Assembly: GCA_002310055.1 (NCBI GenBank)
Contig: DBXS01000001.1
Coordinates: 1 to 38,882, forward strand
Source: Clostridiales bacterium UBA1206
GTDB lineage: Bacteria > Bacillota > Clostridia > Oscillospirales > CAG-382
Direction: 5' to 3'
DNA length: 38,882 nucleotides
In this document: positions 23,092 through 31,176 of the stretch, piece after piece
Layout: every line of letters begins with the position of its first letter
Position numbering within the stretch: position 1 is the first letter of the stretch
Translations under genes and position numbers: made by a program
Notes under the pieces: generated by a model
What the model saw: only the letters and a program-made list of their open reading frames with translations
Databases searched by the model: none
What the model was told of the DNA's origin: nothing

Positions 23092-24738
23092 TCACTGGCC
23101 GTCGACGATAACGGGGCTTTCTTCGGAGGTCTCGGGTTTTTCGGGAGCGGTGTATCCGAGCCCGCAGTATTCGCACGAGACGCGGATGATGCATTCGTTG
23201 AGCGGTTCCACGTCGTATTCGCCCACGGAAGCTTCGATATGCGAATTGCCGTAGCCCGAATGATCGGTGAGGAATATATAAGTGCCGCCGGTCATCACCG
23301 CGTAGCTGCGGAGCTGGACTTCGGTCTCTTTATCTATGCCCGAAGACGCCACGGGGATTATGCGCACGCCCTTCGCGGCGGCGTCGGTGAGCGTCTTGAC
23401 GATCTGGGAGTTGATGCTCTGGATCTCGTCTTCGGTGTGAGGAGGAGCGTCGAGCACGAGGAAGCAGAGCTTGACGGCGTTTTCGCGCCAGGCGTGGCCG
23501 TTGACGGCGTTTTCGAGCGCGGTGTGCACCGCCTCGGGATAATCGCCGCCGCCTTCGGAATGCTGCGCTCTGATCTGCGCGAGGCATTCTTCGATATCGG
23601 AGCGGAAATCGAAATATTTGACTATATAATCGTCGCCTTCGTCGCGGTAGAAGTTGACCGAGACGCGGATCGAAAGCGCCTGGCCGTTTTCGGCGATGCG
23701 GCTTATTACGTTGGCGAGTTCGATCTTGAGGTATTCGAGCTCGTCGCCCATACTGCCGGTGGTGTCGATCATAAGCATAAAGTCGAGCTCTTTAATTTCG
23801 GCGGACGCGGAATCGGTTTCGATTTCCACGCATTTGCCGCAGTCGGCGGAGGTGACTTCAACGGTCTTGCCGCAGGCTCTGACCGCCGCCAGGGACTGTT
23901 TTTCTTTTTCGGGATACACGAGATACGCTCTGCCGTCGATATCCGTCACGGCGGCGAATATGACGTCGCCGGAGCGCGAAACGAGTTCGGCTTTGGCGCC
24001 GTAAACCGAAGAATCGCCGTTTTTGACGCAGACTTCTATTACGTTATAGGCGAAAAGTCCGCGGCGTTCGGAATACTGCATCCAACTGTCTTCTTCCGCA
24101 AACTTTTTGATCCATTCGCCAAGCTTGCGCACGTCGCGCCATTCGCCCGCGGTGAGCGTGCCGGCGCGGAACTGTTCGTCAAAACCGGGTATTTCTTCAC
24201 AGCCGACGCCGTCGACCGGGTAACCGGTCTCGTAATAAGTTTTTCCGTCGGCGGTGTGGTAATACGTCTTGCCGGTGCCCGAGGGAACGACGTAGCCGAT
24301 TTCCGGATCATAAACGCCTGTCGGCGACTCTTCCGCCCATTCCGTGCCGGAATGCTCGCCGCCGCCGATGGTGCCGTCGGAATAAGAAAGATCGCCCGGA
24401 ACGGTCTCGATCACGTCGTCTTTCGAACCGTGTTCGGCGCCGCTTTCGGTGTTCCCGCCTATGACGCCGTCGTTATACGGAACGCTCGTTTCTGTCCGGC
24501 TTACGCCGTCGACGACGCCTTCGGTAACGTCGCGACGGAGCGCGAACGCGCCTATAACGCCCGCAGCAAGCACGCATATGACGAGCATTGCCGCGAGAGC
24601 GGGGCGGAAATAGCTGCGTTTTGAAGTCGTCCTGCGCATTTCTGCCGGCGCTTCGAGCGCGGCGCCGGGAAGCACGCGTTCTTTTTCGGGGACTGAGAGT
24701 CCTTCGTATGAATTTTTGATTTTTCTTTTGATACCCAT
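23092..24738 (-). CDS. Membrane VWA-domain protein paired with sigma factor
   Basis: The 548-residue protein has a short basic cytoplasmic N terminus (1-44), one membrane helix (45-66), a long Gly/Ser/Glu-rich outer linker (to about 210), a β-rich segment and a von Willebrand A domain (about 317-510). The metal-ion site is MIDTTGSMGDE (Asp 325), a DxxGS form of DxSxS, and GGGDYPEAV supplies a further conserved loop seen in hemicentin-type VWA domains. A C-terminal tail carries CEYCG. It follows the sigma-factor gene by 22 bp, with AAAGGAG before ATG 24738. The layout fits an anti-sigma or sensor protein whose outer VWA domain binds a wall or protein ligand. The partner relation is inferred from gene order. 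Confidence 0.8.
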   Translation of the reverse strand: MGIKRKIKNSYEGLSVPEKERVLPGAALEAPAEMRRTTSKRSYFRPALAAMLVICVLAAGVIGAFALRRDVTEGVVDGVSRTETSVPYNDGVIGGNTESGAEHGSKDDVIETVPGDLSYSDGTIGGGEHSGTEWAEESPTGVYDPEIGYVVPSGTGKTYYHTADGKTYYETGYPVDGVGCEEIPGFDEQFRAGTLTAGEWRDVRKLGEWIKKFAEEDSWMQYSERRGLFAYNVIEVCVKNGDSSVYGAKAELVSRSGDVIFAAVTDIDGRAYLVYPEKEKQSLAAVRACGKTVEVTSADCGKCVEIETDSASAEIKELDFMLMIDTTGSMGDELEYLKIELANVISRIAENGQALSIRVSVNFYRDEGDDYIVKYFDFRSDIEECLAQIRAQHSEGGGDYPEAVHTALENAVNGHAWRENAVKLCFLVLDAPPHTEDEIQSINSQIVKTLTDAAAKGVRIIPVASSGIDKETEVQLRSYAVMTGGTYIFLTDHSGYGNSHIEASVGEYDVEPLNECIIRVSCEYCGLGYTAPEKPETSEESPVIVDGQ

Positions 24739-24760
24739 AACGCTTTTCTCCTTTTTTAGG

Positions 24761-25282
24761 TCAACGGTATTCGGATTTGAGTTTTTGAAGCGCGCGCTTG
24801 TATTTTTTGCGCACGGCTTCGGCGGTGAGCCCCAGGGTTTCGCCTATTTCGGCGTACCTGAACCCTTCGGCGGCTTTGAGCAGCACTATCTGCCGTTCGA
24901 GATCCGGCAGGGACGAAAGCAGGTCTTTCAGCTCGCATTCGGCGGTGAAATCGCCTTCCGACGCAGTTTCTTCGAATTGCTCGGGCGGCACGCTCGCTAT
25001 GCGCCGGCTTTGGATATCGAATGCGGCGTTGCGGGCGATCGCCATGACCCACGCGCGTGCGCTGCCCTTTTCGTCAAAGCTCGCTGCGTGCCGCGCCACT
25101 TTGAGAAAAGTGTCCTGCATCGCATCCTCGGCGTCTGCGCGGTTATTAAGTATTGTAAACGCCAGCGCGTAGATCTGTCTGCCGAGCTGTTCGTAAAGCA
25201 CGTCAAGGCGCTGCATATTCCCCTGCGAAATTTCGGTTATCGCCTTTGCGCACAAGGCGTTCGCCGAAAAGATCGGACGCAT
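24761..25282 (-). CDS. ECF sigma factor
   Basis: The 173-residue protein is a typical ECF sigma factor. Region 2 carries LGRQIYALAFTILNNRADAE and DAMQDTFLKVARHA (about 25-65), then ARAWVMAIARNAAFDIQSRR. Region 4 runs LLSSLPDLERQIVLLKAAEG and the helix-turn-helix YAEIGETLGLTAEAVRKKYK (about 115-168). ATG 25282 is chosen because GGGGTGAG lies just upstream and the family N terminus begins there. The longer open frame runs through the promoter leader and is not coding. It is transcribed from a SigA-type promoter with the VWA protein. Confidence 0.92.
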   Translation of the reverse strand: MRPIFSANALCAKAITEISQGNMQRLDVLYEQLGRQIYALAFTILNNRADAEDAMQDTFLKVARHAASFDEKGSARAWVMAIARNAAFDIQSRRIASVPPEQFEETASEGDFTAECELKDLLSSLPDLERQIVLLKAAEGFRYAEIGETLGLTAEAVRKKYKRALQKLKSEYR

Positions 25283-25365
25283 GGACTCACCCCGTTTCAG
25301 GTCTTTCGTAATATAATACCGCGAAAAAAGGAAAAAGCGGACAAAAAATTTTTGTTCCGCTTGAA

Positions 25366-25394
25366 ATTTTATCATATTTTTTCGGATTTGTCAA
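25366..25394 (-). promoter_or_regulatory. SigA promoter of the sigma/VWA operon
   Basis: On the minus strand, TTGACA (25389-25394), a 17-bp spacer and TAAAAT (25366-25371). It begins 1 bp past the spoIIP stop. The leader of about 80 nt contains the palindrome ACAAAAAATTTTTGT at 25341-25355 (plus strand). Confidence 0.78.
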
Positions 25395-25395
25395 A

Positions 25396-26391
25396 TCAGG
25401 AAAAGCATTCCGCCATCGCGCGGGCGAGCAGGCGCGCGCTTTCTTGGGCTTCTTCGAGCGTGTTCCCCTGTGAACCGACTTCGATTATCAGCGCGCCGGG
25501 CGAGATATCCTGGTTGAACGAAGCCGACCGCAGATATATCGGGCGCACCAGCGAAGGCGATATGGCGTACAGCGCTTTCCACAGTTTGACCGCGTTGGCG
25601 AGATTGGTCTTCCAACCCGTGTGTCTGCCCGCTTTTTCGTCGGTGCCCACGACGATCATTATCTGCGCGGCGCGTCTGCCTTCCACCTCGGCGACCGCCG
25701 CCGCGGCGAGTCCGCCGCTTTTGACGCTGTCGCGGTGGATATCTATTATGTAGCGCAGCGCGGGGTATTTCTTCATCCATTCCAGGCATGCATCGCGGCT
25801 TTTGGAATACGACAGCGAAAAATCGTCTTTGTCGTACATATTCAGGTCGTGCAGCGCAAACACGCCGTATTCGCGCAAGGCGTCGCAGAGCGCTTCGCCG
25901 GCGGCGACCACGTTTTTCGCCGTATCTTCGCTGCGGAAGGAGTACGCGCCGTCGTATCCGCCGGAAGGCGAATAGCTTTCGGTCCCGTGGGTGTGGTATA
26001 CCAAGACAGTGGGCGGAGTCCCGCGGATTTCGCCTTCGGTGCGCGGCAGCTCGGCTTTAGAAAGGTCTAACTTATAGCTTGTCTCGTTCTGCAGCGTGAC
26101 TTCACCGGACGAACGCCGGCTAAGATCCAGACTCACCGGCAGAAACCGCCCGCCGCTTTCTTCGGAAAAATCCGTATCGCCGGAAATCGCGCTTTCGCCA
26201 TCTTCCGGCGGGGGCGCGGAAGAATCTTCATACGAAGGCGCGGGCTTTATGACGCCCAGTTTTTCGAGCCGCTCGGGGGTGTCCTCCGGCAGCAGGCTCA
26301 CCAGATACGCCGCGCCGAACATCAGCCCCAGCATCGCCAGCGCGCCGGCGCAGCAGATACCGAAATACGCGAAAATTTTACGTTCCGTCAT
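25396..26391 (-). CDS. spoIIP: Stage II sporulation protein P
   Basis: SpoIIP is a membrane-anchored amidase/endopeptidase that works with SpoIID and SpoIIM to thin septal peptidoglycan during engulfment. The 331-residue copy has an N-terminal membrane helix (about 9-32) and an acidic Pro/Ser linker. The catalytic domain contains VLVYHTHGTESY (metal His and Glu), YIIDIHRDS and LIIEVGSQGNTLEEA. ATG 26391 fits the GGTGAT site better than GTG 26398-26400, which lies inside it. It follows gpr with a 31-bp gap, the conserved gpr-spoIIP order. Confidence 0.95.
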   Translation of the reverse strand: MTERKIFAYFGICCAGALAMLGLMFGAAYLVSLLPEDTPERLEKLGVIKPAPSYEDSSAPPPEDGESAISGDTDFSEESGGRFLPVSLDLSRRSSGEVTLQNETSYKLDLSKAELPRTEGEIRGTPPTVLVYHTHGTESYSPSGGYDGAYSFRSEDTAKNVVAAGEALCDALREYGVFALHDLNMYDKDDFSLSYSKSRDACLEWMKKYPALRYIIDIHRDSVKSGGLAAAAVAEVEGRRAAQIMIVVGTDEKAGRHTGWKTNLANAVKLWKALYAISPSLVRPIYLRSASFNQDISPGALIIEVGSQGNTLEEAQESARLLARAMAECFS

Positions 26392-26422
26392 TCTTATCAC
26401 CCGTAACGAATATATGCCGCGC

Positions 26423-27310
26423 CTACGCCGTGTATTCCTGCATTTCGGCGAGCGTGAGCTCGCGGTGGACCGCGAGATCGACCGCGTCGGCGAGGAAACG
26501 CGATATCTTTTCGGTCATAACGTCGCATTCCTTGGGCGAAACGAACATCCTGCTCCCGGTCTCGAATACCGCGCGCTCGGTGGCCTCGTCCATACGCCCG
26601 CCCGCCTGTTCCAGCAGATCGTACGCCAGAGTGGCCGCGTCCACGACTGTGGGAACTCCCACCGCTATTACCGGGATCCCCAGAGTCTGCCTGTCGAGCC
26701 CGCGGCGGTCGTTATAAACGCCGGACCCGGGCGAGATGCCCGCGTCGGTGATCTGTACCGTGGTGCCGAGCCGCGCGAGCCTGCGCGACGCGAGCGCGTC
26801 GATCACTATGACGCACGAGGCGCCGCAGCTTTTGGCGGCGCACCGCACGAGCTCGCTGCTTTCTATCCCGGTCTGCCCCAGCACCCCGGGCGCGAACGCC
26901 GCCAGACACCCGAAACCGGCGCCGGCGTAAAGCGCGGGGTCCGAGCCCTTTATGTGCTTTGTGACGAGCATTTTCGCCACGGCGCGCGGCCCTATGGCGT
27001 CGCCGGTGATGGAGCCGTTCCCCAGCCCCACCGCGAGCACGCCGCTCTTTTCGCCGCCGGCGGGCATAACGCGCGCTATGAGTTCCGCCGTGACCGCCGC
27101 CGCGCGCTCGAACTCTTCCCTGCCGCATTCCCAGATCCTGCCGATATCCGCGGTCATATACACTCCGGCGCGCTTGCCGCTTTGGGCGTCGTCGTGCGCG
27201 AGCGTGACCGTGGTGATCTCCACGCCCTTTGAAATTTGCTTTGTCGAGCTGAATCCCGCAATGCCGTTTTCGGCGAGCTCGCTTGCCAGATCCGTGCGTA
27301 CGGCGAACAT
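26423..27310 (-). CDS. gpr: Germination protease GPR
   Basis: GPR (peptidase family A25) degrades small acid-soluble spore proteins at germination. The 295-residue protein starts MFAVRTDLASE, the conserved propeptide-junction region. Only about five residues precede RTDLA, against about twelve in Bacillus, so the pro-sequence is short. VGLGNGSITGDAIGPRAV, VIVIDALASRR and ITDAGISPGSGVYNDR are hallmark segments. At 295 residues it is shorter than Bacillus GPR (about 370). ATG 27310 has GAGGGGTG. I looked for a forespore sigma promoter in the 109-bp divergent gap and could not define one. Confidence 0.95.
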   Translation of the reverse strand: MFAVRTDLASELAENGIAGFSSTKQISKGVEITTVTLAHDDAQSGKRAGVYMTADIGRIWECGREEFERAAAVTAELIARVMPAGGEKSGVLAVGLGNGSITGDAIGPRAVAKMLVTKHIKGSDPALYAGAGFGCLAAFAPGVLGQTGIESSELVRCAAKSCGASCVIVIDALASRRLARLGTTVQITDAGISPGSGVYNDRRGLDRQTLGIPVIAVGVPTVVDAATLAYDLLEQAGGRMDEATERAVFETGSRMFVSPKECDVMTEKISRFLADAVDLAVHRELTLAEMQEYTA

Positions 27311-27371
27311 AAAAACACCCCTCTTTGTTGGTTATTATTCGCACTCCCGCCGCAAAAAATGTAAAAAGCAC

Positions 27372-27399
27372 TTGTATTCGTGACAAAAATATGTATAAT
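27372..27399 (+). promoter_or_regulatory. Promoter of the methyltransferase-hslO-peptidase operon
   Basis: TTGTAT (27372-27377), a 16-bp spacer and a perfect TATAAT (27394-27399), 20 bp before the methyltransferase start. Confidence 0.6.
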
Positions 27400-27419
27400 G
27401 CTATTTGGGAGTTCGTGTT

Positions 27420-28175
27420 ATGAAAAAAACAGAAGGTTTCGGCTTTATTGCCGCAAAATACGATATATACAACAGCGCCGATTACGACGCCTACGTTTCG
27501 TTCGTGCTCAAGGCGTTTGAAGAGGCGGATATCCCCGTGACCGAGGTGCTCGACCTGGGCTGCGGCACCGGCGAACTTTCGGTGCGGCTCGCCGACGCGG
27601 GCAAAAGCGTCACCGCCGCCGATATTTCGGAAGATATGCTTTCGGTGCTCGTTTCCAAATCCTCAGGGCGCGATATCCAGCCCGTGCGCCAGGATATGCG
27701 CGCTCTCGACCTTTTCGGCACCGTGCAGGGGTGCGTTTCGGCGTTCGACTGCCTGAACTATCTGCTCACGGCAAAAGACCTTGAAAAAGCGATAAGTTCG
27801 GTGGGATTCTTTATGGAAAAAGGCGGCGTGTTCGTGTTCGACGTCAACACCGGTTACGCGTACTCGCAAGTCTACGACGGCAAAAGCTACGTATACGAGA
27901 CCGAGGAAAGCATGCTCGTGTGGCAGAGCGAATATAACGAAAACACGCGCAGATGCCGCTTTTATCTGACTTCGTTCGACGAAACAAACGACGGGCGGTA
28001 CCTGCGGCGCGACTGCGTGCACACGCAGAAATTCCACCCGCACCGCACAATAGCCGCGGCGGCAAAGCGCGCGGGGTTCGATATTATAGGCGTTTACGGC
28101 ACGCCGGAGTTCGGCGCGCCGCAGAAAACGAGCGCGAAGAATTATTACGTTCTGAAGAAAAACAGGAGCTTGTGA
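27420..28175 (+). CDS. Class I SAM-dependent methyltransferase
   Basis: The 251-residue protein has the class I fold. Motif I VLDLGCGTGELSVRLA is at about residues 43-58, the acidic end of strand 2 is VTAADISEDML, and CVSAFDCLNYLL is the motif IV region. The C-terminal strands contain FVFDVNTGYAYS and DIIGVYGTPEFG. The substrate cannot be told; small-molecule methyltransferases of this size are common in Clostridia. ATG 27420 has TTGGGAG upstream. Its stop overlaps the hslO start (TGATG), so the two are coupled. Confidence 0.85.
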   Translation: MKKTEGFGFIAAKYDIYNSADYDAYVSFVLKAFEEADIPVTEVLDLGCGTGELSVRLADAGKSVTAADISEDMLSVLVSKSSGRDIQPVRQDMRALDLFGTVQGCVSAFDCLNYLLTAKDLEKAISSVGFFMEKGGVFVFDVNTGYAYSQVYDGKSYVYETEESMLVWQSEYNENTRRCRFYLTSFDETNDGRYLRRDCVHTQKFHPHRTIAAAAKRAGFDIIGVYGTPEFGAPQKTSAKNYYVLKKNRSL

Positions 28176-29047
28176 TGGCAAAGATTTTAAGGGCTATGAC
28201 GCGCGACGGCAGCGCGAGGATACTTGCCGAAGATTCCGCAGATATAGTCAACGAGGCGATACGCATACACAATACCTTCCCGGTCTGCACGGCGGCGCTT
28301 GGGCGCACGCTGACGGCGGCTTCGATGCTCGGCTCGCTTTTAGGCGAAGACGAGGACGCGCTGACCGTGAGTTTCCGCGGCGACGGGCCCGCGGGCAGGA
28401 TAGTCGTATCGGCCGACTGGAAAGGCAACGTGCGCGGGTACGTACAGAATCCGCACGTGGATATCCCGCTCAAGACCAACGGCAAACTGGATGTTTCGGG
28501 CGCGGTAGGCAAAGGGCAGATGTATATCTTACGCGACGCGGGCGGCAGCGAACCCTACGTGGGCATAGCCGACATAGTGAGCGGCGAGATAGCCGAAGAC
28601 ATAGCTTCGTACTACGCAAAAAGCGAACAGATACCCACGCTGTGCTCGCTGGGCGTGCTGGTGGGCACCGACTGCAAATGTCTGTGCGCGGGCGGCGTGC
28701 TGATACAGCTGCTCCCGTTCGCCGACGACGCGGTGGCGCAGAGGCTTGAAGAAAACGCTTCACGTCTGCCGGGTGTGACCAAACTGCTTTCGGAGCACAC
28801 GCTCGAAGAGACGCTCGGTATGTTCCTCGAAGGCGTCGAATACGACGTTTTCGATTCGATGGAATGCGCCTACGAATGCAAGTGCAGCCGCGCCAAGACC
28901 GACGCCGCCTTAAGGGCTTTGGGCAAGGAAGAACTTTTGAAAATGGCGGATTCGGACGAAAAGGCCGAGATCTCGTGCCAGTTCTGCGATAAAAAATACG
29001 TGTATTCGAGATCCGACATAAAGAAAATAGCGGAGGAAATAAAATGA
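28175..29047 (+). CDS. hslO: Hsp33 redox-regulated chaperone
   Basis: Hsp33 is a cytoplasmic holdase activated when oxidation releases zinc from its C-terminal cysteines. The 290-residue protein has the expected length, the N-terminal segment FPVCTAALGRTLTAASMLG, and the zinc motifs CKC (ECKCSRAKTD) and CQFC about 45 residues later. All four cysteine ligands are present. AGGAG lies 7 nt before ATG 28175, which overlaps the methyltransferase stop. Its own stop overlaps the next start (ATGA). Confidence 0.95.
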   Translation: MAKILRAMTRDGSARILAEDSADIVNEAIRIHNTFPVCTAALGRTLTAASMLGSLLGEDEDALTVSFRGDGPAGRIVVSADWKGNVRGYVQNPHVDIPLKTNGKLDVSGAVGKGQMYILRDAGGSEPYVGIADIVSGEIAEDIASYYAKSEQIPTLCSLGVLVGTDCKCLCAGGVLIQLLPFADDAVAQRLEENASRLPGVTKLLSEHTLEETLGMFLEGVEYDVFDSMECAYECKCSRAKTDAALRALGKEELLKMADSDEKAEISCQFCDKKYVYSRSDIKKIAEEIK

Positions 29048-30114
29048 CAAAAGGCAGAAAAGTTTACGAAAAAATACGTTCCGTCGCCGATGCGGCGCTG
29101 TTCTTCGACGACGTATGTATGTACTGGGCGACCGGATTCTATTCCACCGACGGCGTGGTGATAGTCGACGCCGACGCCACCAGACTGTGCGTGGATTCGC
29201 GCTATTACGAAGCCGCGTGCAACGCCAAGGAAAGCGGCGCGCTTTTTGACGACGTGGAAGTGATACTGCTCGACAAAGGAGTCGTCGACGCCGTAAAAAC
29301 GCACGCCAAAGGCGAAACGTACGCCGTGGATTCAGAACTTGTGACCGTGGCGCGTCTGGAACGGCTGAAAAAGGCGTTCGAAGGCAAGACCGTCGTCACG
29401 CAGGAAAACATATGCAAAGACCTGCGTATGATAAAGTCGCCCGATGAACTGGAAAAAATAAAGACCGCCCAGGCGATAACCGACGCGGCGTTCGAGCACA
29501 TAACCCGTTTCATACGCAAAGGGCTCACCGAAAAGCGCATAGCCGCCGAACTGGAATTCTTTGTAAAGAGCAACGGCGGCGACAATATGTCGTTCGACAC
29601 GATATGCGTTTCGGGCCCGAACTCTTCGCTGCCGCACGGAGTCCCCGGCGACGTCGAAATATGCGAAAATTCGTTTTTGACAATGGATTTCGGCGTAAAA
29701 TACAAGGGCTACTGTTCGGATATGACGCGCACCGTGGTGCTGGGCAAAGCGACGGACGAGATGAAACACGTCTACGGCACTGTGCTCGAAGCGCAGCTCG
29801 CGGGTATCGCCGCCGCCAAGGGCGGGATAAACGGCAGCGCAATCGACGCCGCCGCGCGCGACATCATCAAGGGCGCGGGCTACGGCAGATATTTCGGCCA
29901 CGGGCTGGGCCATTCCGTGGGGATAGAGATACACGAAGACCCCCGGTTTTCGCCCAAATACGAAAAGAACGTGCCCGCGGGTTCGATAATGACGGTGGAA
30001 CCCGGCATTTATCTGCCCGGCAGATTCGGCGTGCGCATCGAAGACATGGTGTACGTCACCGAAAACGGGTGCGAGGTTTTGACAAATTCGCCCAAAAATC
30101 TTATTGAACTGTGA
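29044..30114 (+). CDS. M24 metallopeptidase (Xaa-Pro peptidase type)
   Basis: The 356-residue protein has the two-domain plan of proline peptidases: an N-terminal creatinase-like domain (to about 125) and a pita-bread catalytic domain. The five metal ligands are visible in TMDFGVKYKGYCSDMTRT (two Asp), GHGLGHSVGIEIHE (His), TVEPGIYLPG (Glu) and VRIEDMV (Glu). It cleaves the bond before or after proline in short peptides; aminopeptidase versus dipeptidase cannot be decided. It is the third gene of the operon, with a 4-bp overlap to hslO. Confidence 0.92.
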   Translation: MTKGRKVYEKIRSVADAALFFDDVCMYWATGFYSTDGVVIVDADATRLCVDSRYYEAACNAKESGALFDDVEVILLDKGVVDAVKTHAKGETYAVDSELVTVARLERLKKAFEGKTVVTQENICKDLRMIKSPDELEKIKTAQAITDAAFEHITRFIRKGLTEKRIAAELEFFVKSNGGDNMSFDTICVSGPNSSLPHGVPGDVEICENSFLTMDFGVKYKGYCSDMTRTVVLGKATDEMKHVYGTVLEAQLAGIAAAKGGINGSAIDAAARDIIKGAGYGRYFGHGLGHSVGIEIHEDPRFSPKYEKNVPAGSIMTVEPGIYLPGRFGVRIEDMVYVTENGCEVLTNSPKNLIEL

Positions 30115-30132
30115 TTTATTTCAAAAAAAGCA

Positions 30133-30161
30133 TTGACAAAACAAAATATTTGCGTTAAAAT
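30133..30161 (+). promoter_or_regulatory. SigA promoter of efp
   Basis: TTGACA (30133-30138), a 17-bp spacer and TAAAAT (30156-30161). It starts 18 bp past the peptidase stop with no terminator between, so some read-through is likely. Confidence 0.8.
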
Positions 30162-30197
30162 TTGCATAGTATTGAACCAAGAAAGGAAAATCTGTAT

Positions 30198-30755
30198 ATG
30201 GTAACAGCAGGCGATTTCAGAAACGGCCTCACCTTTGAAATGGATGGCAACGTAATGCAGGTCATCGAATTTCAGCACGTAAAACCCGGCAAAGGCGCCG
30301 CTTTTGTCAGAACCAAAATGCGCAATCTTATAACCGGCGCAGTCGTTGAACAGGCGTTCAACCCCACCGCAAAATTCCCCGCCGCGCAGGTCGAAAGAAA
30401 AGACATGCAGTACAGCTACGCCGACGGCGATCTGTATTACTTTATGGATATGGAGACCTACGATCAGGTCCCGCTCAACAGCTCTCAGCTGCCCGACGCG
30501 TTCAAATTCGTCAAAGAAGGCGATATGTGCCGTCTTGTATCCTATAAAGGCAACGTGTTCTCGGTCGAACCCCCCACTTTCGTCGAACTCGAGATCACCA
30601 AAGCGGAACCCGGCGTGAGAGGCAACACCGCCACCAACGTCACCAAGATCGCCAAAGTCGAGACCGGCGCGGAGATCAAAGTGCCCATGTTCATCAACGA
30701 AGGCGACGTAATAAGAATAGACACACGTACCGGCGAATATCTCGAAAGAGTATGA
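30198..30755 (+). CDS. efp: Elongation factor P
   Basis: EF-P relieves ribosome stalling at polyproline. The 185-residue protein has the KOW-like N-terminal domain with the loop HVKPGKGAAFVR, where the Lys between the glycines is the tip residue that some bacteria modify. Two OB domains follow (NPTAKFPAAQVERKDMQY; VELEITKAEPGVRGNTATN is the EF-P signature). ATG 30198 has GAAAGGAAAA upstream. I see no EF-P modification gene in the window. The window does contain polyproline substrates, such as the eight-proline run in the protein at 7820. Confidence 0.97.
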   Translation: MVTAGDFRNGLTFEMDGNVMQVIEFQHVKPGKGAAFVRTKMRNLITGAVVEQAFNPTAKFPAAQVERKDMQYSYADGDLYYFMDMETYDQVPLNSSQLPDAFKFVKEGDMCRLVSYKGNVFSVEPPTFVELEITKAEPGVRGNTATNVTKIAKVETGAEIKVPMFINEGDVIRIDTRTGEYLERV

Positions 30756-30793
30756 CGCTGCCCGTATAATTTGAACGGGAGAAAGGAAACAAA

Positions 30794-31111
30794 ATGAATC
30801 CATCCGAAAAAGCTGCTTATATCAAAGGCCTTATGGAAGGCATGAAATTCGACACCCAGTCCGACGTGGGCAAGCTCATTGCCAAAATAGTCGACCTGCT
30901 CGAGGATCTTTCGCTTTCCGTTCAGGATCTTGAAGACGAAGTTGCTCAGCTCAACGATTTCACCGACGAACTCGACGAGGATCTCGGCGCCGTTGAGGAA
31001 GAGCTTTACGGTGAATGCGACTGCTGCGACGACGACTGCTGCTGCGACGACGACTGCTGCTGCGACGACGACTGCGACTGCGGCTGCTGCGACGAAGAAG
31101 AAGACAAATAA
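30794..31111 (+). CDS. CD1247-type N-terminal domain protein with Cys/Asp-rich tail
   Basis: The 105-residue protein has an N-terminal helical domain (EKAAYIKGLMEGMKFDTQSD) and acidic coiled-coil-like helices (about 32-72) like the CD1247-type small proteins of Clostridia. Relatives usually continue into a zinc-ribbon-like end. Here residues 75-99 instead hold 13 Cys among Asp, mostly as CCC-DDD blocks, a possible metal-binding tail. It is 38 bp after efp, with GAAAGGAAAC as ribosome site and a small CCCGT/ACGGG hairpin in the gap. A clear terminator follows. The pairing with efp suggests shared expression; function unknown. Confidence 0.78.
   Translation: MNPSEKAAYIKGLMEGMKFDTQSDVGKLIAKIVDLLEDLSLSVQDLEDEVAQLNDFTDELDEDLGAVEEELYGECDCCDDDCCCDDDCCCDDDCDCGCCDEEEDK
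31016..31090 (+). repeat. In-frame CCCDDD tandem repeat
   Basis: Alternating TGC and GAC triplet runs form two full 18-bp TGC3-GAC3 units plus partial ones, encoding the Cys/Asp tail. Synonymous codons are nearly absent (all TGC and GAC), suggesting recent slippage expansion or gene-conversion-like homogenisation. Confidence 0.88.
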
Positions 31112-31128
31112 TCCCCGTAAAATAACAT

Positions 31129-31161
31129 ATTAAAAATCGGTCCCCGCGGCCGATTTTTAAT
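31129..31161 (+). terminator. Terminator of efp operon
   Basis: The perfect 12-bp stem ATTAAAAATCGG (31129-31140) / CCGATTTTTAAT (31150-31161) has a 9-nt loop. The T-rich arm serves as the U-tract. It ends 15 bp before the next start codon. Confidence 0.88.
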
Positions 31162-31176
31162 GTTTGCGACAAAAAA

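Noticed and set aside
27311..27419. Forespore (SigF/SigG) promoter expected upstream of gpr
   Set aside because: I found no convincing pair of -35 and -10 elements with the right spacing, so none is annotated.
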